Assembly (NCBI GenBank): GCA_030407005.1
Contig: JAUDYN010000010.1
Coordinates: 930,001 to 994,000, forward strand
Direction of reading: 5' to 3'
Origin: Desarmillaria ectypa
Taxonomy: Eukaryota > Basidiomycota > Agaricomycetes > Agaricales > Physalacriaceae
Length of the DNA: 64,000 nt
Under the pieces are notes generated by a model, which was given only the letters and a program-made list of their open reading frames with translations, searched no databases and had not been told where the DNA came from. Position 1 is the first letter of the stretch. Each line of letters begins with the position of its first letter. This document shows, piece after piece, positions 32,172 through 45,219 of this stretch. The position numbers and the translations under genes are program-made.

Positions 32172-32875
32172 ATGCTTAACGGCCTGATCATTGACGCTAC
32201 TTGGTCACATTGTTACCAACTTCAAGTTGATTCTAGCAATGGTTCCAATATAATTGCATCGCCTGTGATTATGAAAAGAAAGGATTTATCTCAAGATTTT
32301 ACCGAGCTGAGTAAAGGAAGAGCGGGTGGTAGACTGGAATCTGATATCTGGCAAGGTGATGAGTTCCGAGCCGTGGGGATATATGACAAGAAGTTTCCGG
32401 TATACCCAAAGTCCGTGAAACAGGGTTCCCATGGACATATGCTTGATGTCTTCTGGCTAATTTGTAGAACCGGGAATGCGAACTCAGCCGTCAGTCCATG
32501 ATGTAAGGGCCAATCCTAAACACCTAGGTAAATGATATACAGTAGGTTGCATCTGTTGCGGATGAGATGCTAAGACTTCCGAACACTCGAGATTTATATT
32601 TGGCACAATACTGTGGCGCTCGGAGCTGAAAGAGGTCACGGATCGGAAGTTGTCGGAACGACCCCGAGTCCATTGCTTCGTTTCTATCAACCATCATGGA
32701 CGCCAGTACTGGTTTGAGTTCTCTTACGATAAGCTGGCGCCCACCTTGATAAGTCATTTCGGAGATATGAGTAAAGCGTACAGCTCCTAAACAGTCGATC
32801 AGAGTTCCGTGTATATAGGTGCTTCGTGTGGTACGCCTTGGGAGATCAAATTTGCATTACTGGCTTACTGGCTCC
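32172..32875. other. Gene-free stretch
   Basis: A 109-codon frame follows the aldolase stop (32172-32501) but shows no motif or splice logic I can support. The rest is unassigned. Confidence 0.35.
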
Positions 32876-34585
32876 ATGTCTAACGACCACATACAACCCG
32901 GTATCCCGACAGGCTACTATAATAGTATATTCTACGGTAAGTCATGTAGGGCCTGCTGTAAGTACAATCTCACCCTTTTGTCAGGATATGTTCTTTCAAT
33001 TCTGTAAGGATACGATTATGTTTGAATTTCTCGCTATTCCTAGACCTATCGCAGCCTCTTTGGTATCACGGTGGTCCAAGCCTGGAATTACATCACCACC
33101 AATTCTGATCACTGGTTGATGCGTGTATTTGTGAGTAGTGTTCACTGGTCTAGGCCAAACCGGACGTAGAGCTTTAACAAACGATTTAGGTGGCACTTTT
33201 ACTGTGGGTATCTTTCCTCTTGCTTTCATTTTGATCACACAAACGTTTTCGAAGGGGTATGGAAACAGCGGCCACCTCTCTCGGTATTCAGGTCATGCAC
33301 CACTACCTGGTAAAGATCACAACTTGTGTCTTATACTGAGCTACTCTGAGGCATTTTCAGATAAGCAATTTTGGCAACTTGGACGCCTTGAACATCATGA
33401 CGTAGTATGACGTTTGTCGTTCTCTGTCTAACTGTATCTCATCTCACTTCGTAGTACATTCGATGCCCAACTTGGGATCACGGTAATTGTCGTTTTCATG
33501 TGAGGATCACTTCTTAGATTACTCGGATTTGGCTCCTGATATGCAAGACGTCCAGCGTTGATGTTTTCTTTGCCATCAACATATACCGACGTAAGCCTTG
33601 CACGTCACTGTCGACACTTCGTTCTAAGTAGTCCTTTAGGGCGCCCGGGGAATTGGCCATTGCCTATTGTTATTGTGTGTGTTCTTCATGGAGATGTCTT
33701 CCCAGCCAACAATGCCCTGTTCAGCTTGTTCTTGCTACAGCCAGCCTTGGTAAGTAGAGCCCGATTTTTTGCCAAGTACCGTGCTGCCATGGAAGTACTA
33801 GCCAGTGGTTTAGCCTTCGTTGCGGAGTGCACCCTCCGGCCTGAAGCAGGGACATCTGGCAATGTACAAAAGGTAGTACTGGTCAATTTCGTCGCTGAAT
33901 TTGCTGAACCACTGTCTTTGGATAGGGTAACATAGCTTCCATTCATGCTACTGCTACTGCGGCGAACGTCATGATCACTATTGGGTTGACTTTATCTCAG
34001 TCGCGTGAACGGTACACGTAAAGTTCTTTGTTCTCAAACACATTTTAGTTGACTTGGTATCAAGGTCTGACAGCGTCCTTCACAAGTTCTTCACCTATGG
34101 TATCAACCACGGAGTCTTGATAACTGTGGCTCAGGCAGTTACCCTACTTCTGTATGCTATTGATACATCAAAGCTATACTGGTGGGTCATGAACTCATAT
34201 ATCCACACGCTCTGTACCGAAACGTGTGGCAGGATGGCGCTCTATCTAGGCATGAACAAACTGTATATCATCACTGTGGGTATGTAGAGTGAATTTCTCT
34301 TCTCGTTCCCTTTGACTGATCATAAAAATGGGTAGTGGCCATGTAACTTTACTTCTTTGATTGCTGTTGGATCACTTGACGCATATTTAGGTTAAACTAT
34401 GAGTCTCGCTCCGCTGCGCGTGACCGAGCTGACGTTTCTATCAACATCACCTTTAATGATACATCAAATCAGGACGGGGCGGTTTCCGCCAGCATTCGCT
34501 CCACAAACATAAATCTTTCCGACCCGCATGTGATTGATCTCTCCCAGACCAGGCAGGATACGGTATGTACTTTCAATCAGTTGCG
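32876..34585 (+). pseudogene. Degenerate DUF6534-type membrane protein, copy 1
   Basis: Fragments follow the order of this mushroom-specific multi-helix membrane family. The start MSNDHIQPGIPTGYY...FYG has a GTAAGT donor. SLFGITVVQAWNYITTNSDH follows (~33045), then VDVFFAINIYRR (~33560), NWPLPIVIVCVL (~33650), IHATATAANVMITIGLTLSQ (~33940), FTYGINHGVLITVAQAV (~34090), and MNKLYIITV with LNYESRSA near the C-terminal end (~34250-34420). Frames change and stops intervene (for example after VVFM near 33502), so no full protein can be spliced by eye. The family has no known function. It is the first of three such copies in the same orientation. Confidence 0.6.
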
Positions 34586-35467
34586 AGAGGTTGCGTGGAT
34601 GACAGTTCTTCTTGTAGAGCGAGAACACGGATTCATCACGAAAGGTTCCGCTCTTGATGACCCATAGTCTATTTTGCATGTACTGAATGATCTTCCATTC
34701 TAGGTTCCGATCTTTTAGTGCACGTAATGAGCGGCTTCCTCCTTCTCCAATTGTTCATTTTCATCATACAAAGCCTGTCAGTGTAGACACTTGGACCGCC
34801 CTGGAGGAGCCGCCAAGTATGTACATCATGAGTGTACTTTTAAACCTTGTATGCAAGCTGCGCGCATCTGATCTTTATCACAAATAACCGGCGCTCATGG
34901 AGATACGGATGACTGCTCGTTTCACAGGCCTTTCCCTGAGAAATGTAACAATTCATTCTGGCCGCTTCGATACGGTCTGGTAGGCCAGAGTCAAAATATG
35001 GCCAGAAATTTGTGCCCCGATGCAAATGTTAAGTCATAGCGTTACGGACCATCTCACAGTGAATGATTAAGACATGCTTTACCATTTAATGCGGAAAGTC
35101 AGGGCAACAGTACAAGGAAAGGAAGTTCGCCGACGGGATGAGATACTCATCTCCAGCATGGTGACCTCGGGTCACCTGAGGCGATGTATGGCGATGTACA
35201 CTGGGATACTTGCCCGGTACTTCCTTACGGATTCAAAGCAGCTAAACATAGCGGCTGACATCGCCAGATGGCTTTCCGACTTCTGGTAGTGGGGCATTGA
35301 TGAAGTCGATTCTCATGTAAGAGATGGTGTTTCAGTCGCTAATGCCGTAGTGATTGGAGTTGGTCATTTGGCTGAGCGCCAATGCAGATGTGATTGGCCC
35401 TTCTGGGATTGATCAGCCTCTTATATATCGGATGCAGGATGATTCAACCTGTTCTAACACAACCTTG
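34586..35467. other. Spacer between degenerate copies 1 and 2
   Basis: No motif recognised. The stretch may contain further eroded sequence of the same family or the upstream region of copy 2. Confidence 0.3.
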
Positions 35468-37306
35468 ATGTCGAACTCTTCAACTATTACTCTCGGGCTA
35501 GACATTTCGAAGCAAGCCGACCCGCTATTCTATGGTGAGTTCTGAACCCATAGTCGCCGACTCTCTCAGGAGACTGAATCGTGACATGTCAGGATATGTT
35601 ATTTCCACAGCGTGAGGCTCCGTCATAATATACAAGTTCCTATAGTGACAGATAAGGTAGCCTTTTTGGAATTGTATTCATTCATGGCTGGACATATATC
35701 AACGCGAATAGCGACGCATGGGGATTGCGTGCACTGGTACGTTTCCGTGTCAAGAAACCTCCCCTGGCTGAATGTCTTGAGTCTTTGATAGATCGGACTC
35801 TTAGTGTAAGCATGCCTTACGTGTGGGCGAAACTTTCATTAACAGAGATAATAGAGCTTTAGAGACAGTTTCGACATGCGCGATGACCCAAGTCATGCTG
35901 TACTATTTTGTGCGTAGATTCCACTAGCTGAACGTTCCCTGCTTTCTGACCCGAGTTAGATACAAAATTTCGGAAATTTTGGGGCGTTAACAGTGACTCC
36001 TCCGTGAGTCTCAGAGAACTCTAGTTCTGTCTGCGTGCAGAAGTTGATCCCAAATATTGCAGGGCATTTCTGGTTGAAATTTCAACGACCATTGTGGTTA
36101 TTCTGATGTGAGAGGACCCATTTTATTTAATCACATTGAATAATAAGGAGCTTTCAGGGTTCGGATTTACTTTGTATCGAAAATGTACCTTCGTAAGCTG
36201 TTACATGGCATAAGTCACCACTAATTTCCTCATGGAATATTCAGTGCAGCCACAGAATCGCGTCGCTCCGGTCATAGTAGTACGTCTCAGCCATATATCA
36301 GTACTGGACGCGCTCACAAATCTCCAAATTAGATGATATTGGGAGTGCTGTCTTTCGGTGAGCTACGGACTCGGTTTGTTTTATGTTCTATCTAACTCAA
36401 ACGCTATGGTGTAACCAGGGGCCGGTTTGGGTAGGCATGAATTCTGATCCAATTTAACCACCTAAATCCCCCTCCTTTTCATAGCTTACATTGTGGACCA
36501 GGCCAAGCGTCCGACTGTCGATGACTTAGTCTCTAAGATGAGGACGGTAAGATTTGTGGTCTGGCTCAACAAAGTTCTAAGTTGACGTCACTCTTTTAGT
36601 TGGAAAATAGTCTGGAAAATGGTTTTGCCGCCGCTGCAGATTTGATCACCACTATTGCGCTCTCAGTTTACTTATCGAAGTCTCGCACGGGAATACAGAG
36701 GTAACTGAGCACTATGCAGTATGAAGGAAACGTGTGTGCTGACCATACCTAGAACTGACACAATTCTTCAGAGTTTGTTCAGATATATATTGGGTCGGGG
36801 CATCTTAGTGTTCCTGATGCACGCGATAAAGTTGACTATGCATATTACGAGTCCTCGAGGATTAATGTGGTGAGTGTTTCACTTTCAAAACGTACTAAAT
36901 GGACGTCCGTGACCCTAAAAAATCAGGATGCCAATTTACCTTTGCCTAAGTAAGGTGTATACCATCACAATGCGTGAGTACCTATCCATCACTTCGACCA
37001 TAGCTTATGCTGCAAGCATTGAAAATTCGTCTGTAATCAGTCGCTGCGTAAGATTATTGTTGTGTTGTAGCAGAATCCGCTTTACTAAGATTGAACTCCA
37101 ATAGCTTGAACTATCGTCCACAACTCCAGGAGAAATTCGGCCAGGTCATCGCTGATGGTGTTGTTTATGACGGCAGGGCAAATCCACGGCACAATACTCG
37201 CGACGGACCCGTCACAGCCATCGAGCTTCGCGAACGTAATCCTGTGGTGAGTGCATCTGACCACTGGTATTCTTCAGACTACGAAAGGAATTTGATCAGA
37301 ACGTGA
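35468..37306 (+). pseudogene. Degenerate DUF6534-type membrane protein, copy 2
   Basis: The start MSNSSTITLGLDISKQADPL + FYG at 35468 has a GTGAGT donor and parallels copy 1. Later fragments: FIHGWTYINANSDAWGLRAL (~35690), ENGFAAAADLITTIALSVYL with SKSRTG (~36620-36700), TDTILQSLFRYILGRGILVF (~36755), MPIYLCLSKVYTITM (~36930), and LNSNSLNYRPQLQEKF (~37093), the usual LN(A/S)R-type end. Exons near the end still have good borders, but the middle helices (35.8-36.6 kb) cannot be followed because of stops and shifts. Confidence 0.6.
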
Positions 37307-38371
37307 AGGAGACGAGGATCATGGTGACAACGGAGCGCATGACTTACATAGACTAAGAACTTAGAGAAGATCCAGCAACGGTTCAATCGTTACCTGCAGA
37401 CCAAGGTGCCCTCACAGTAGTATTAGCAGTAGTCGGACAGGCCTAGGGTCCCTATAGTGTAGGAAACGTTATTGACATTGAAATTTCCAGTGCTTTGTCT
37501 GACTCCAACTGAGATCGACCTTCATCCACGAAGTTGGCTTGCACTTGACCCTCTTGAACTTTATCTAGCTCTATAGCACCCTAGATACGGACCACTGACA
37601 AGCTTCAGGATTCTGGTAATGCCACTTACAATTTGGCTACCTTGCTTGGCTGTCCAGAATTACGCGAGCCGAACTGTGACAATTCCAAGTGGTGGTCCGA
37701 CCCGGTCCGGCGTCAAGTAATTTCACCACGTGCTCCTCGACTCTCTCAACCCCTCAGACACTTAATTGATGCATGTTTTGCGTCTTGAACGGCTCCAGGT
37801 CTGCTGCCGAACGAAATGTGCCACCAGTTCAAAGATGCTGAATTGTTTATCGACGTCTTCAGAAAAGTGGACCACAATGATAGTACCTGTTAGGCTGTTG
37901 AAGATATAACCAGTGCGCTGACCAAGAAATATCTTGCGTAGCTGCTTTTTTGTTTGCTATGTATCATTGCTGACTGTCAGATGACCCAGCTTCCAAAATT
38001 TTCCATTACTCTCCGAACTGTGTATGAACTTCTAGTCTGGCTGGTGTCTGGTATGCATTCTTTCATGGATGCGTTCTCGGGTGACAGTGTGCGTTAAATC
38101 CGGTCTCCAAAGCAACGAACAAGAAGACGATTCCCTGTTGTCGTTGAGAAGAATCGCCTCCTCCATATTCACGAATGCCTGCGAACGTCGAAGTGGCCGG
38201 TACAGTAGCATGTAGGATCATGCACGTTGGCGACTCTGATAACCTGCAGAATGTGATATGATGCGTGTCTTCGCTACCACCATTCATCCTATTCACCTTC
38301 ATCGTTTCACAGGGGTTTATATGTTCGTTAATAGATCAATTAACCAAAAAATAAAGCTGACCGCTGTGTTT
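37307..38371. other. Spacer before degenerate copy 3
   Basis: No gene recognised. The N-terminal half expected for copy 3 should lie at the right end of this stretch but is not recognisable. A short open piece near 37612-37690 (SGNATYNLATLLGCPELREP) has no family I know. Confidence 0.3.
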
Positions 38372-39344
38372 AGCTGGAAGTATTGTTCAACGGCATAACC
38401 GGTTTCTTAGTACAGTCCTTTTTTGTTCACCGGATATGGCATGTAGGACCTACTTCTGTCTCTGCACAATCCTATTTTAATCTATTCCTAGTCCGTAAAA
38501 ATATCCCTATTACCGTAGCCATCGTGAGTATCTTCAACTATCTTTCCCCATCGTGTCTAAACATCATCCAAGGTCTCCTTGTGATTGCAGAATTCGGTGA
38601 GAAATCTGTCTCCTTAATGTTTTTGTCAGTCATTCAATGCAATGTGGATGAATTTAGGCGTCTCGACTGGTGAGCCCAAGTTTTCTCCGGGGACGTTTAC
38701 CTGAAATTTGACTTCTCATAGCATATGTCGCTCTTGGCATGAACCTGAAGACTCTCACCGATCTCAAGCAAATTAAGGGTGTCTTCATGTCTATCAATGC
38801 CTCACTCCCGCTGGCGACGTCCTCATTTCGGCAGCCGTATGTACCATGTTGAATTCTTTGAAGTCCGGCTTTGCTTGGAGTAATCACATTATAAATCGTT
38901 TGGTGCGTACCCATTTTTGAGAATGAATCACTAGTTGGTTGACGCTACTTCTAGATCCTTGTCTCAATCAATTTCTGACTGTTCACGACTATGTGTGTAG
39001 CCATGTCTTTGGTCACTGTGAGTAACTTTGTTCATAATGATGCAAAAATCAACTCATTGTGCATACAGATCCTGGCATTGTCGGATGCATTGTTTTTACT
39101 TCTGCTTCTACTTTCTCAGTGCGTTTCAGTTGATATTCTTGCCCGTGACAGTGGCTCATCTTTTCCACAGTTGGACGACGTGCGCGGGCCTTTGGTTCAC
39201 TGAATTCATGTACTAGAATGCTATCCTCGACTGTTGCTAGTCTATTCAAATTCCCTGTTGGCCATGCTTAATGCTCGGAAAGGAATACGCGCAGTGCAGA
39301 GTTCATCTCACGGTGAATCTCATTTATTGCAAGAACGAAATTAA
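38372..39344 (+). pseudogene. Degenerate DUF6534-type membrane protein, copy 3
   Basis: Recognisable parts: LEVLFNGITGFLVQSFFVHR + IW (~38372), RKNIPITVAIVS (~38493), YVALGMNLKTLTDLKQIKGV (~38722), FTTMCVAMSLVT (~38980), and YSNSLLAMLNARKGIRAVQS (~39240) with the stop at 39342-39344. This is the C-terminal two thirds of the family; the last piece is a textbook family ending. The order and strand match copies 1 and 2. Stops and frame changes break the copy. Confidence 0.6.
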
Positions 39345-41128
39345 AGGCGGTCGATTAGTAGGCTGTCCTAAGGGATTGATGAACTAAGGCGATGTGCGCA
39401 TTTCAGATCAATGATAGACCCGTTTACTGATGTAGATGCGTAGAAAACTGGGATTCAGGTGCAAATTAAGACAAAACGAGCTCAGGATTGTAGTGGTGAG
39501 GTCAGCGTTGGAAATCTTGACGACCCAGATTCATTAGCGCACTCGGTGAAAGGAGGGTCCGTCGAGGGAGGGCTCCCTTAGATAATGTTTGAGTGATATT
39601 CTCGGTCGACATATACAGCAGTAGAATAAACTAGACTCATACCCCGGGATCTTCATTGACGGTCCCAGCTGCCCCAACACAATGCATACCGTACATTTCA
39701 GTAACGATGCGACTCTGGAGTTGACCTGAGTCTGTATCTGTCTTGATCTCATTCGTACATTGCCAAGTGCTTGGTTGGCGTCGAGCAGGCTGAGAACATT
39801 GGTGGGAATCAACATGCTGCGACGGCGGTCATCGACTAAGAATAGATACGGGTGCAAAAACCCGGAGTGTTGTTCAAGTCGTAACCTTCGCGACTGCGAA
39901 AAGGACCGCCGCCACATCTGGAAATTCGTTTATGAAATTTTGCCGGGCACGGCGTAAATTTCTCCGAAGCTGTTGTGAAGAAGATCAAAACTTACACGTT
40001 GTATGCAAGGGACGATAACATTGCGAGTGAGAGAACGGTGAGCACATACAAGTAGCGTTTCAATACCTGAGACCGTGCTCAGGAGGTAGAGGCAAAACTG
40101 AAGGCCTATGACAAATCGAAGTCATCGCCCAAGAGGTATGTATACATCACCTTCTCGTAGAACAGCGGATTACCCAAACCCGTTAATGAGTTGGACGGAG
40201 TACCGTTGAACTCCGTGACGGGGCCGAAAAATAGTACGTACTATGTTGGTAGGCCCTGACCATCATACAAATTGTGCTGACTAGAATTGTATTGTATCAG
40301 ATGTGTTGGAAGAAATAAACGCTACAAAGGCACACCTGCCTCATAGTGAGAATAATAGACTCCAGTAGACCATATGGCAGCCTCCTTCTGGACCAGACTC
40401 GTCTAGAGTAGAGATTATTAAGGGGAGGATCTTTTGTGCAACCCCGGGATCACGTTCTCACATGCGGAGACTCAGAACCTTGATCTTGAGATGTGAGATG
40501 CGTCATGGAAGGCAAAGAAAATGCCTCGAATGGATTCAACCGTCCCGATGAAAATCACTCGTTTGCGTTGCCAAATATTGTAGGTTCTCACAATCAGAAT
40601 GGCGGAGCTAGTCGCAATGTATGTTGCCCCAGATTTCTATGAAGCAGCGCATATAAAGCCCGGAAGAAGGAAACCTTGAAACGATAAGTCTAGCGCCAGC
40701 AAAGAAGGGTATAGACTCACAAGACGATATTCGCGATCCTATTAAGAGACACCCGGAGTGCCTTCCTCTACTGCCAAGATCGCATCAAAAATGACAAATG
40801 TTGGTTTGAGAAGAATAGGGTTGAGCCTGACGTCGGTGATCGGGACCATATGAACCATATGAAAGTAACCCTTGAAAATAAGACGTTGGCAGATAGCCGA
40901 AAGAATCAATACATGAAAAATGGGCATTAGACTTGCACGCATGCAGGAGGGCACCATAAGACCACAGGAAAACACTCAAGGTTTGCAGGTTTGAGAGGAA
41001 AACCAGATAGTGAAATGCTCGGACTGGCGAAGAAAAGAAGAGCGTGTGATTGGCCAAAAACACTTTTACGAAGACAACGTGAAGCAGTGAGGAACTAGAT
41101 TTTTAGGTATGCGGTATAGGACCAACGA
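39345..41128. other. Gene-free stretch with coding-like fragments
   Basis: On the plus strand around 39955-40350 several pieces look exonic with splice borders: EAVVKKIKTYTLYARDDNIA + SERTV, EVEAKLKAYDKSKSSPK (followed by GTATGT), SGLPKPVNELDGVPLNSVTG, DVLEEINATKAHLPHS. I do not know a family for them. A 92-codon hydrophobic frame on the minus strand (40785-41063) is equally unsupported. It probably contains an eroded gene. Confidence 0.3.
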
Positions 41129-41672
41129 TCAGAGGCTAATATTGATAGGAGTGCAACCAAGGGCGACAAGTCCGTTCTAAACACTCGGTGGTTAGGAAAC
41201 CAGAATCTGCTGCAGATTTGTTAACTTACGAAGTTGTTGTTCTCGCAGCAGACGGGCTGAGAGGCGCAATTGGTTCCAGACACTCCAATGACTGTAATGG
41301 GCGAGCAGGTCACACCACTAGGGAAGAAGATGGACAATCAGAGTCTATGAAACACCGAAATTGAAGGAAGTTTACACATTAGTGTTGGGATCGAGGACGA
41401 GACCGAGGAGTCCAAGCAAAGTCGCGACGCCCGGGTTGCTCGCCTACGAATGTCAATGAGAATCCTGACTGTCTTGCGATATCGTAGAAGACTTACAGAC
41501 TGCATACTGTTGCAGCACTGGATATCACCGGTGTTGCACTGGCTGCCGCTAGCAGGGGCGGACTGTCTTGGGTGAGTAAAGTACGACATTACGGGATGGT
41601 AACGCTTACCATGACCGAAGTGGTGAGAGTAGCGATCATCACTACTGTGGCAGCGAAAGCACGAGAGAACAT
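41129..41672 (-). CDS. Class I hydrophobin
   Basis: A secreted, self-assembling surface protein of fungal cell walls and aerial structures. Five small exons: 41672-41610, 41562-41497, 41443-41376, 41317-41230, 41176-41129, giving 110 residues with all frames kept. Signal peptide [19 protein letters not shown]. The eight cysteines follow the hydrophobin pattern: C-(6)-CC-(31)-C-(12)-C-(5)-CC-(12)-C, with [57 protein letters not shown] and TPINISL. This spacing is that of class I. A TATA box lies ~70 bp upstream. It is the only intact gene in an otherwise decayed ~13-kb region. Confidence 0.93.
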
Positions 41673-44600
41673 TGTGAAAGAGAGTGGTTGTTGAAGAAAC
41701 CAGAGATACAGAAGCTGGGGTTTGACGAGTTATCCGTGGGCTTTTATAGTCGTAGGGGACCCCGATTTGAGGATGCGCGGACGACTTCTCGCTCGCTCGC
41801 CCGCCCATGGGCCACCCTCGAAGTCTAATGAAACTTCCGACAGACACGAAGAACGATCGTTACATATTGCGCGCGATTAGGCAGTACCATAACCTACATT
41901 ATGATTGCGAGAAACCCAAAGTGACTTGGCTGGAAGTACGAATAAGATTCGATGACAAGAAATCCCGTGTGCGGATTGATGGAGTATGTAGCCCATTGAC
42001 GTCGGTTCTGGCGACCGCTTTTCTTCACCGTGCCTTGGAGGGTCGCGTTAGATTCGGGCGTACCGATCCTGATTTATGTTTTTTTATCCAATGCAAATTG
42101 TAAAGGTGTGAAGCTGGGAGCTGAAAGGGACCCGTACAATACGTGGTATTCCGAGCCCGAGGTCAAGAATCCGCTGAAGGTCGATTAGCCTTATATTATC
42201 AAAAGCATGTCAATCACCGTCAACGGAGACGCAGTATCCGAACTTTGAGGAAGCATAGATACTACCTCATCCCCTGTTATGGGATTATGAATGGCGAATG
42301 ACTATGAACAACGAGCGAAAACAGTCAAGACCTCCAGTAATGCGCGTCAAACAGCATAGTTTCATTTACAACTACTCTGAGATACAAAGGTGCCGAAAAA
42401 CGCTAAAGTCCCAAAAAAGCAGTGGTATGATGGAAAGAACGGTCGTCTGCCGATAGGATAGCGGAAGTAGTTTCTCTGTAGAACAGTGATGGAGTCCCCT
42501 AGTTAATTTCCGAGGCTAGTTAATTACAGAACGTCGGGTAGGGCGCCTGGCCATATTTAAAGTTGCATCTAGTCCTTCATTAAGACGGCGGTGAGCTGCC
42601 AGCCTTCAGGGCGATATCAGTTGTGTGTCGGTATGAGAGCATGAGACAGAGGAAGAAGGTCGAATTCAACGTTATTTGACGCCACATCCGGGACGATCGA
42701 CCGGCCCTCAAGGGTCTTTGCTCTTACCATCACAATCTGAATCACGAAGTCCCACTTTGGCACTTTTGTACACGTTCTCTTCCTTTTACGCGTATTACAC
42801 GTCTGTTCGACAAGAAGTGGTGCTGGATTCCCAACTACCCGACCAGGACCGCTACGCTACCGACTCCTTATTCAACACTCGCAGTGCTTGACTTTGCTTT
42901 CTCCTGGATATATGCTTCTGAGGGTAGCCAATGATACGCAAGAACCCCTTTCATGAACTCAGTCAGATGTTAATCGTATCAGAGGTTTGCCTCATTCATC
43001 GGGTTTTCCGTGCTTGCTCGGTCTTATCATTAACGTCTAGTCTGTGAACTTACCCATGTGAGTCTATGGTATGACATATTTTCTTCCGCCAGGATGCTGC
43101 CTTCTGAACATGATTCGGACATACCAGCAGATGAGGGAATGTTGCTGGCGGGAAGATTTCATTGTACGCAATTATTTTGTTGAATTATCGTGCCGGCCAG
43201 GCTCATCGCTCAATAAGAAATAACGCTTGCTAGAAGGAAGTGAAGAACACAGGCATTACTCTTTCTGCAACTGGACCTTGAAATCGCGTACTTTACTGGG
43301 CGCCACGCTGGTAGGATTGGTTGTGAACAGTTTCTACTGTTTACGCATCTTCGTTTTCCCATAAAACGTCTGCGTCAGGTCGTAAGTGGCTACCCTTCCG
43401 TCAGCGAGTACCTATACTCATTATATTATATATATTCCGCAAAACAACTCTATCTACCAGCAGTTTTCGCCTTCATTGCGTGTATATGCGGCCCTGTCAT
43501 TGTGTACAAGACTAATCGGCGTCATGGGGTGAATACTCTTGCGTCGTCTTCTCCTGCAGCTCGTTATATGCGTCGCAGAGCAGAGTTATATTGCGTGGCG
43601 TGACTAACTACTGCCTAGGCTCTCGCATTTTTTCGTGTGCGTAGAAGTCTCGAATCGGAATCCGGTGAGTGCACTCAAATTATAGCATCGTTATATAGTT
43701 CTGACTATCATGTAGACATATATCTGGAAAACAGGTTTTCAAATGTCACGCTCCTCCAATCGTTTTCCTGCTTTAGGACATATGCTGCATCTTGATACAA
43801 GGCGCAAGCACTAAGCAGGGAGTCGCGATGGTCATGAAGTGTCTGCCTCGTTTGCGCGAATTGCGGCATGGACTGGGCCATTCCTTCCTGAGATAATACT
43901 TGACGAGCGTACCAATATCATTATGTCCCACCGTCGAATCTGTGGATGATGTGAGGTAAGCCTGTTTCTTCATCTTTTTACATTCGCATCCTCTGGCTGC
44001 TGGTTTATCAGCCGCTCACAGCCAGCGCAGACCGACTGAAAAATCATTCGAAATTGGGACCTCTGCCGTTAGATAAGCCCGGTGGCTGTGTATCGTAGGC
44101 ACCGAGGAGACCCTCTTTTCCTGCCAAGCTCCTCCTTACCGCCTCGTCGACGAATAATTCATTCATCGTTCCGGTTGACGGCATACTGTGGGTGACAGTT
44201 TACATAAGGTTGGACTCCCTGCCGTAAACGCTTTCCCAGACCAACCTCTTCACTTTGTTTTAGCTGGTCAGTCCAGGTGCCGTGATTCAATCCTGGGCGC
44301 GCGTTTAAAATATCTGTTGGACATTGTCTGTCATGATTCTTGCCGTTATGGTACACCCGAGCAATCGACGGCCTGCCTTCGGGACGAGTTTCCAAGCCTT
44401 CATCTGCTCCAAAGCGCGATTGGATGAAGATAGGTGAAGAAACGCCCAAGGCTACAGGTCGCATATCGAATCCAGCCCTCAACTCTACGTCGGATATGCA
44501 TCACCCGGTGGCCCGGTAACTTAAGTATTGTGAAGTGCTAGCCCGTAGCTTATATAATGTCGGAGAGTCGGGTAGTTCATCGCTTGGATTTCTGGATTTT

Positions 44601-45219
44601 CTCATCATCATTCTTTCCGTCAACTCTTTCATGGCCCGTGAGAGTCCGTGAGTAATGACCGCTAAACGGCCTGATTGGCTGACCTCAATTTTAGACCATG
44701 GTCGGATCTTAAATGCGTCAGCGATGGAAGTTCATCACCGATAATGTTCTTGGCGCTGCGCTTTACTGGGGTAATGGCGCGTTTGATGGTAATACCAGCA
44801 CAACATTCTGCTCAATAGACAGCTTGGCTGATTACTTGTGTATTTGAACAGGTGCAAGTGGCTCCGTCACACGCTGCCTATCATATCCCCAGGAACTCTG
44901 ATGATCCTTGTAATGTATGAATGAATTGTGCGGCGTTTGAGGCGGATTTATGCACCGATAACTTCAAGGCTAACCCCACGAATAACTGAGTCATGACAGG
45001 AGGACGTGCCCTTGACCACCGAGGGAATTTGTGGTCAAGAGACCATCTCAGGTGAGTGCGGGGTCCCATCATTTTCCCGCTACACCGCCACTCCTGACGG
45101 ACCGATCTGGTATAGTCCCGGGACACTCTCCCGGATGAGACCCGACCGGACACATATAATTCCGTTACCATACTTAAGTTATATCTCCCCAACGCGTAGT
45201 GGAATTTACACACTCAACG
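41673..45219. other. 3.5-kb gene-poor region with relics
   Basis: No intact gene. Possible relics on the plus strand: 43293-43603 reads LLGATLVGLVVNSFYCLRI, then LYLPAVFAFIACICGPVIVY and RRHGVN before a stop, like pieces of a membrane protein. 44725-44815 reads WKFITDNVLGAALYWGNGAF + DGNTSTTFC, and ~44925-44990 reads AAFEADLCTDNFKANPTNN, like an extracellular protein. I cannot assign families. Confidence 0.35.
41742..41748 (-). promoter_or_regulatory. TATA box of hydrophobin gene
   Basis: The minus strand reads TATAAAA about 70 bp before the hydrophobin ATG, a normal distance for a strongly expressed fungal gene. The match to the consensus is exact; use in vivo is inference. Confidence 0.6.

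Noticed and set aside
44276..44310. T-arm-like GATTCAATCCTGGGC
   Set aside because: No acceptor or anticodon stem can be formed around it, so not a tRNA.
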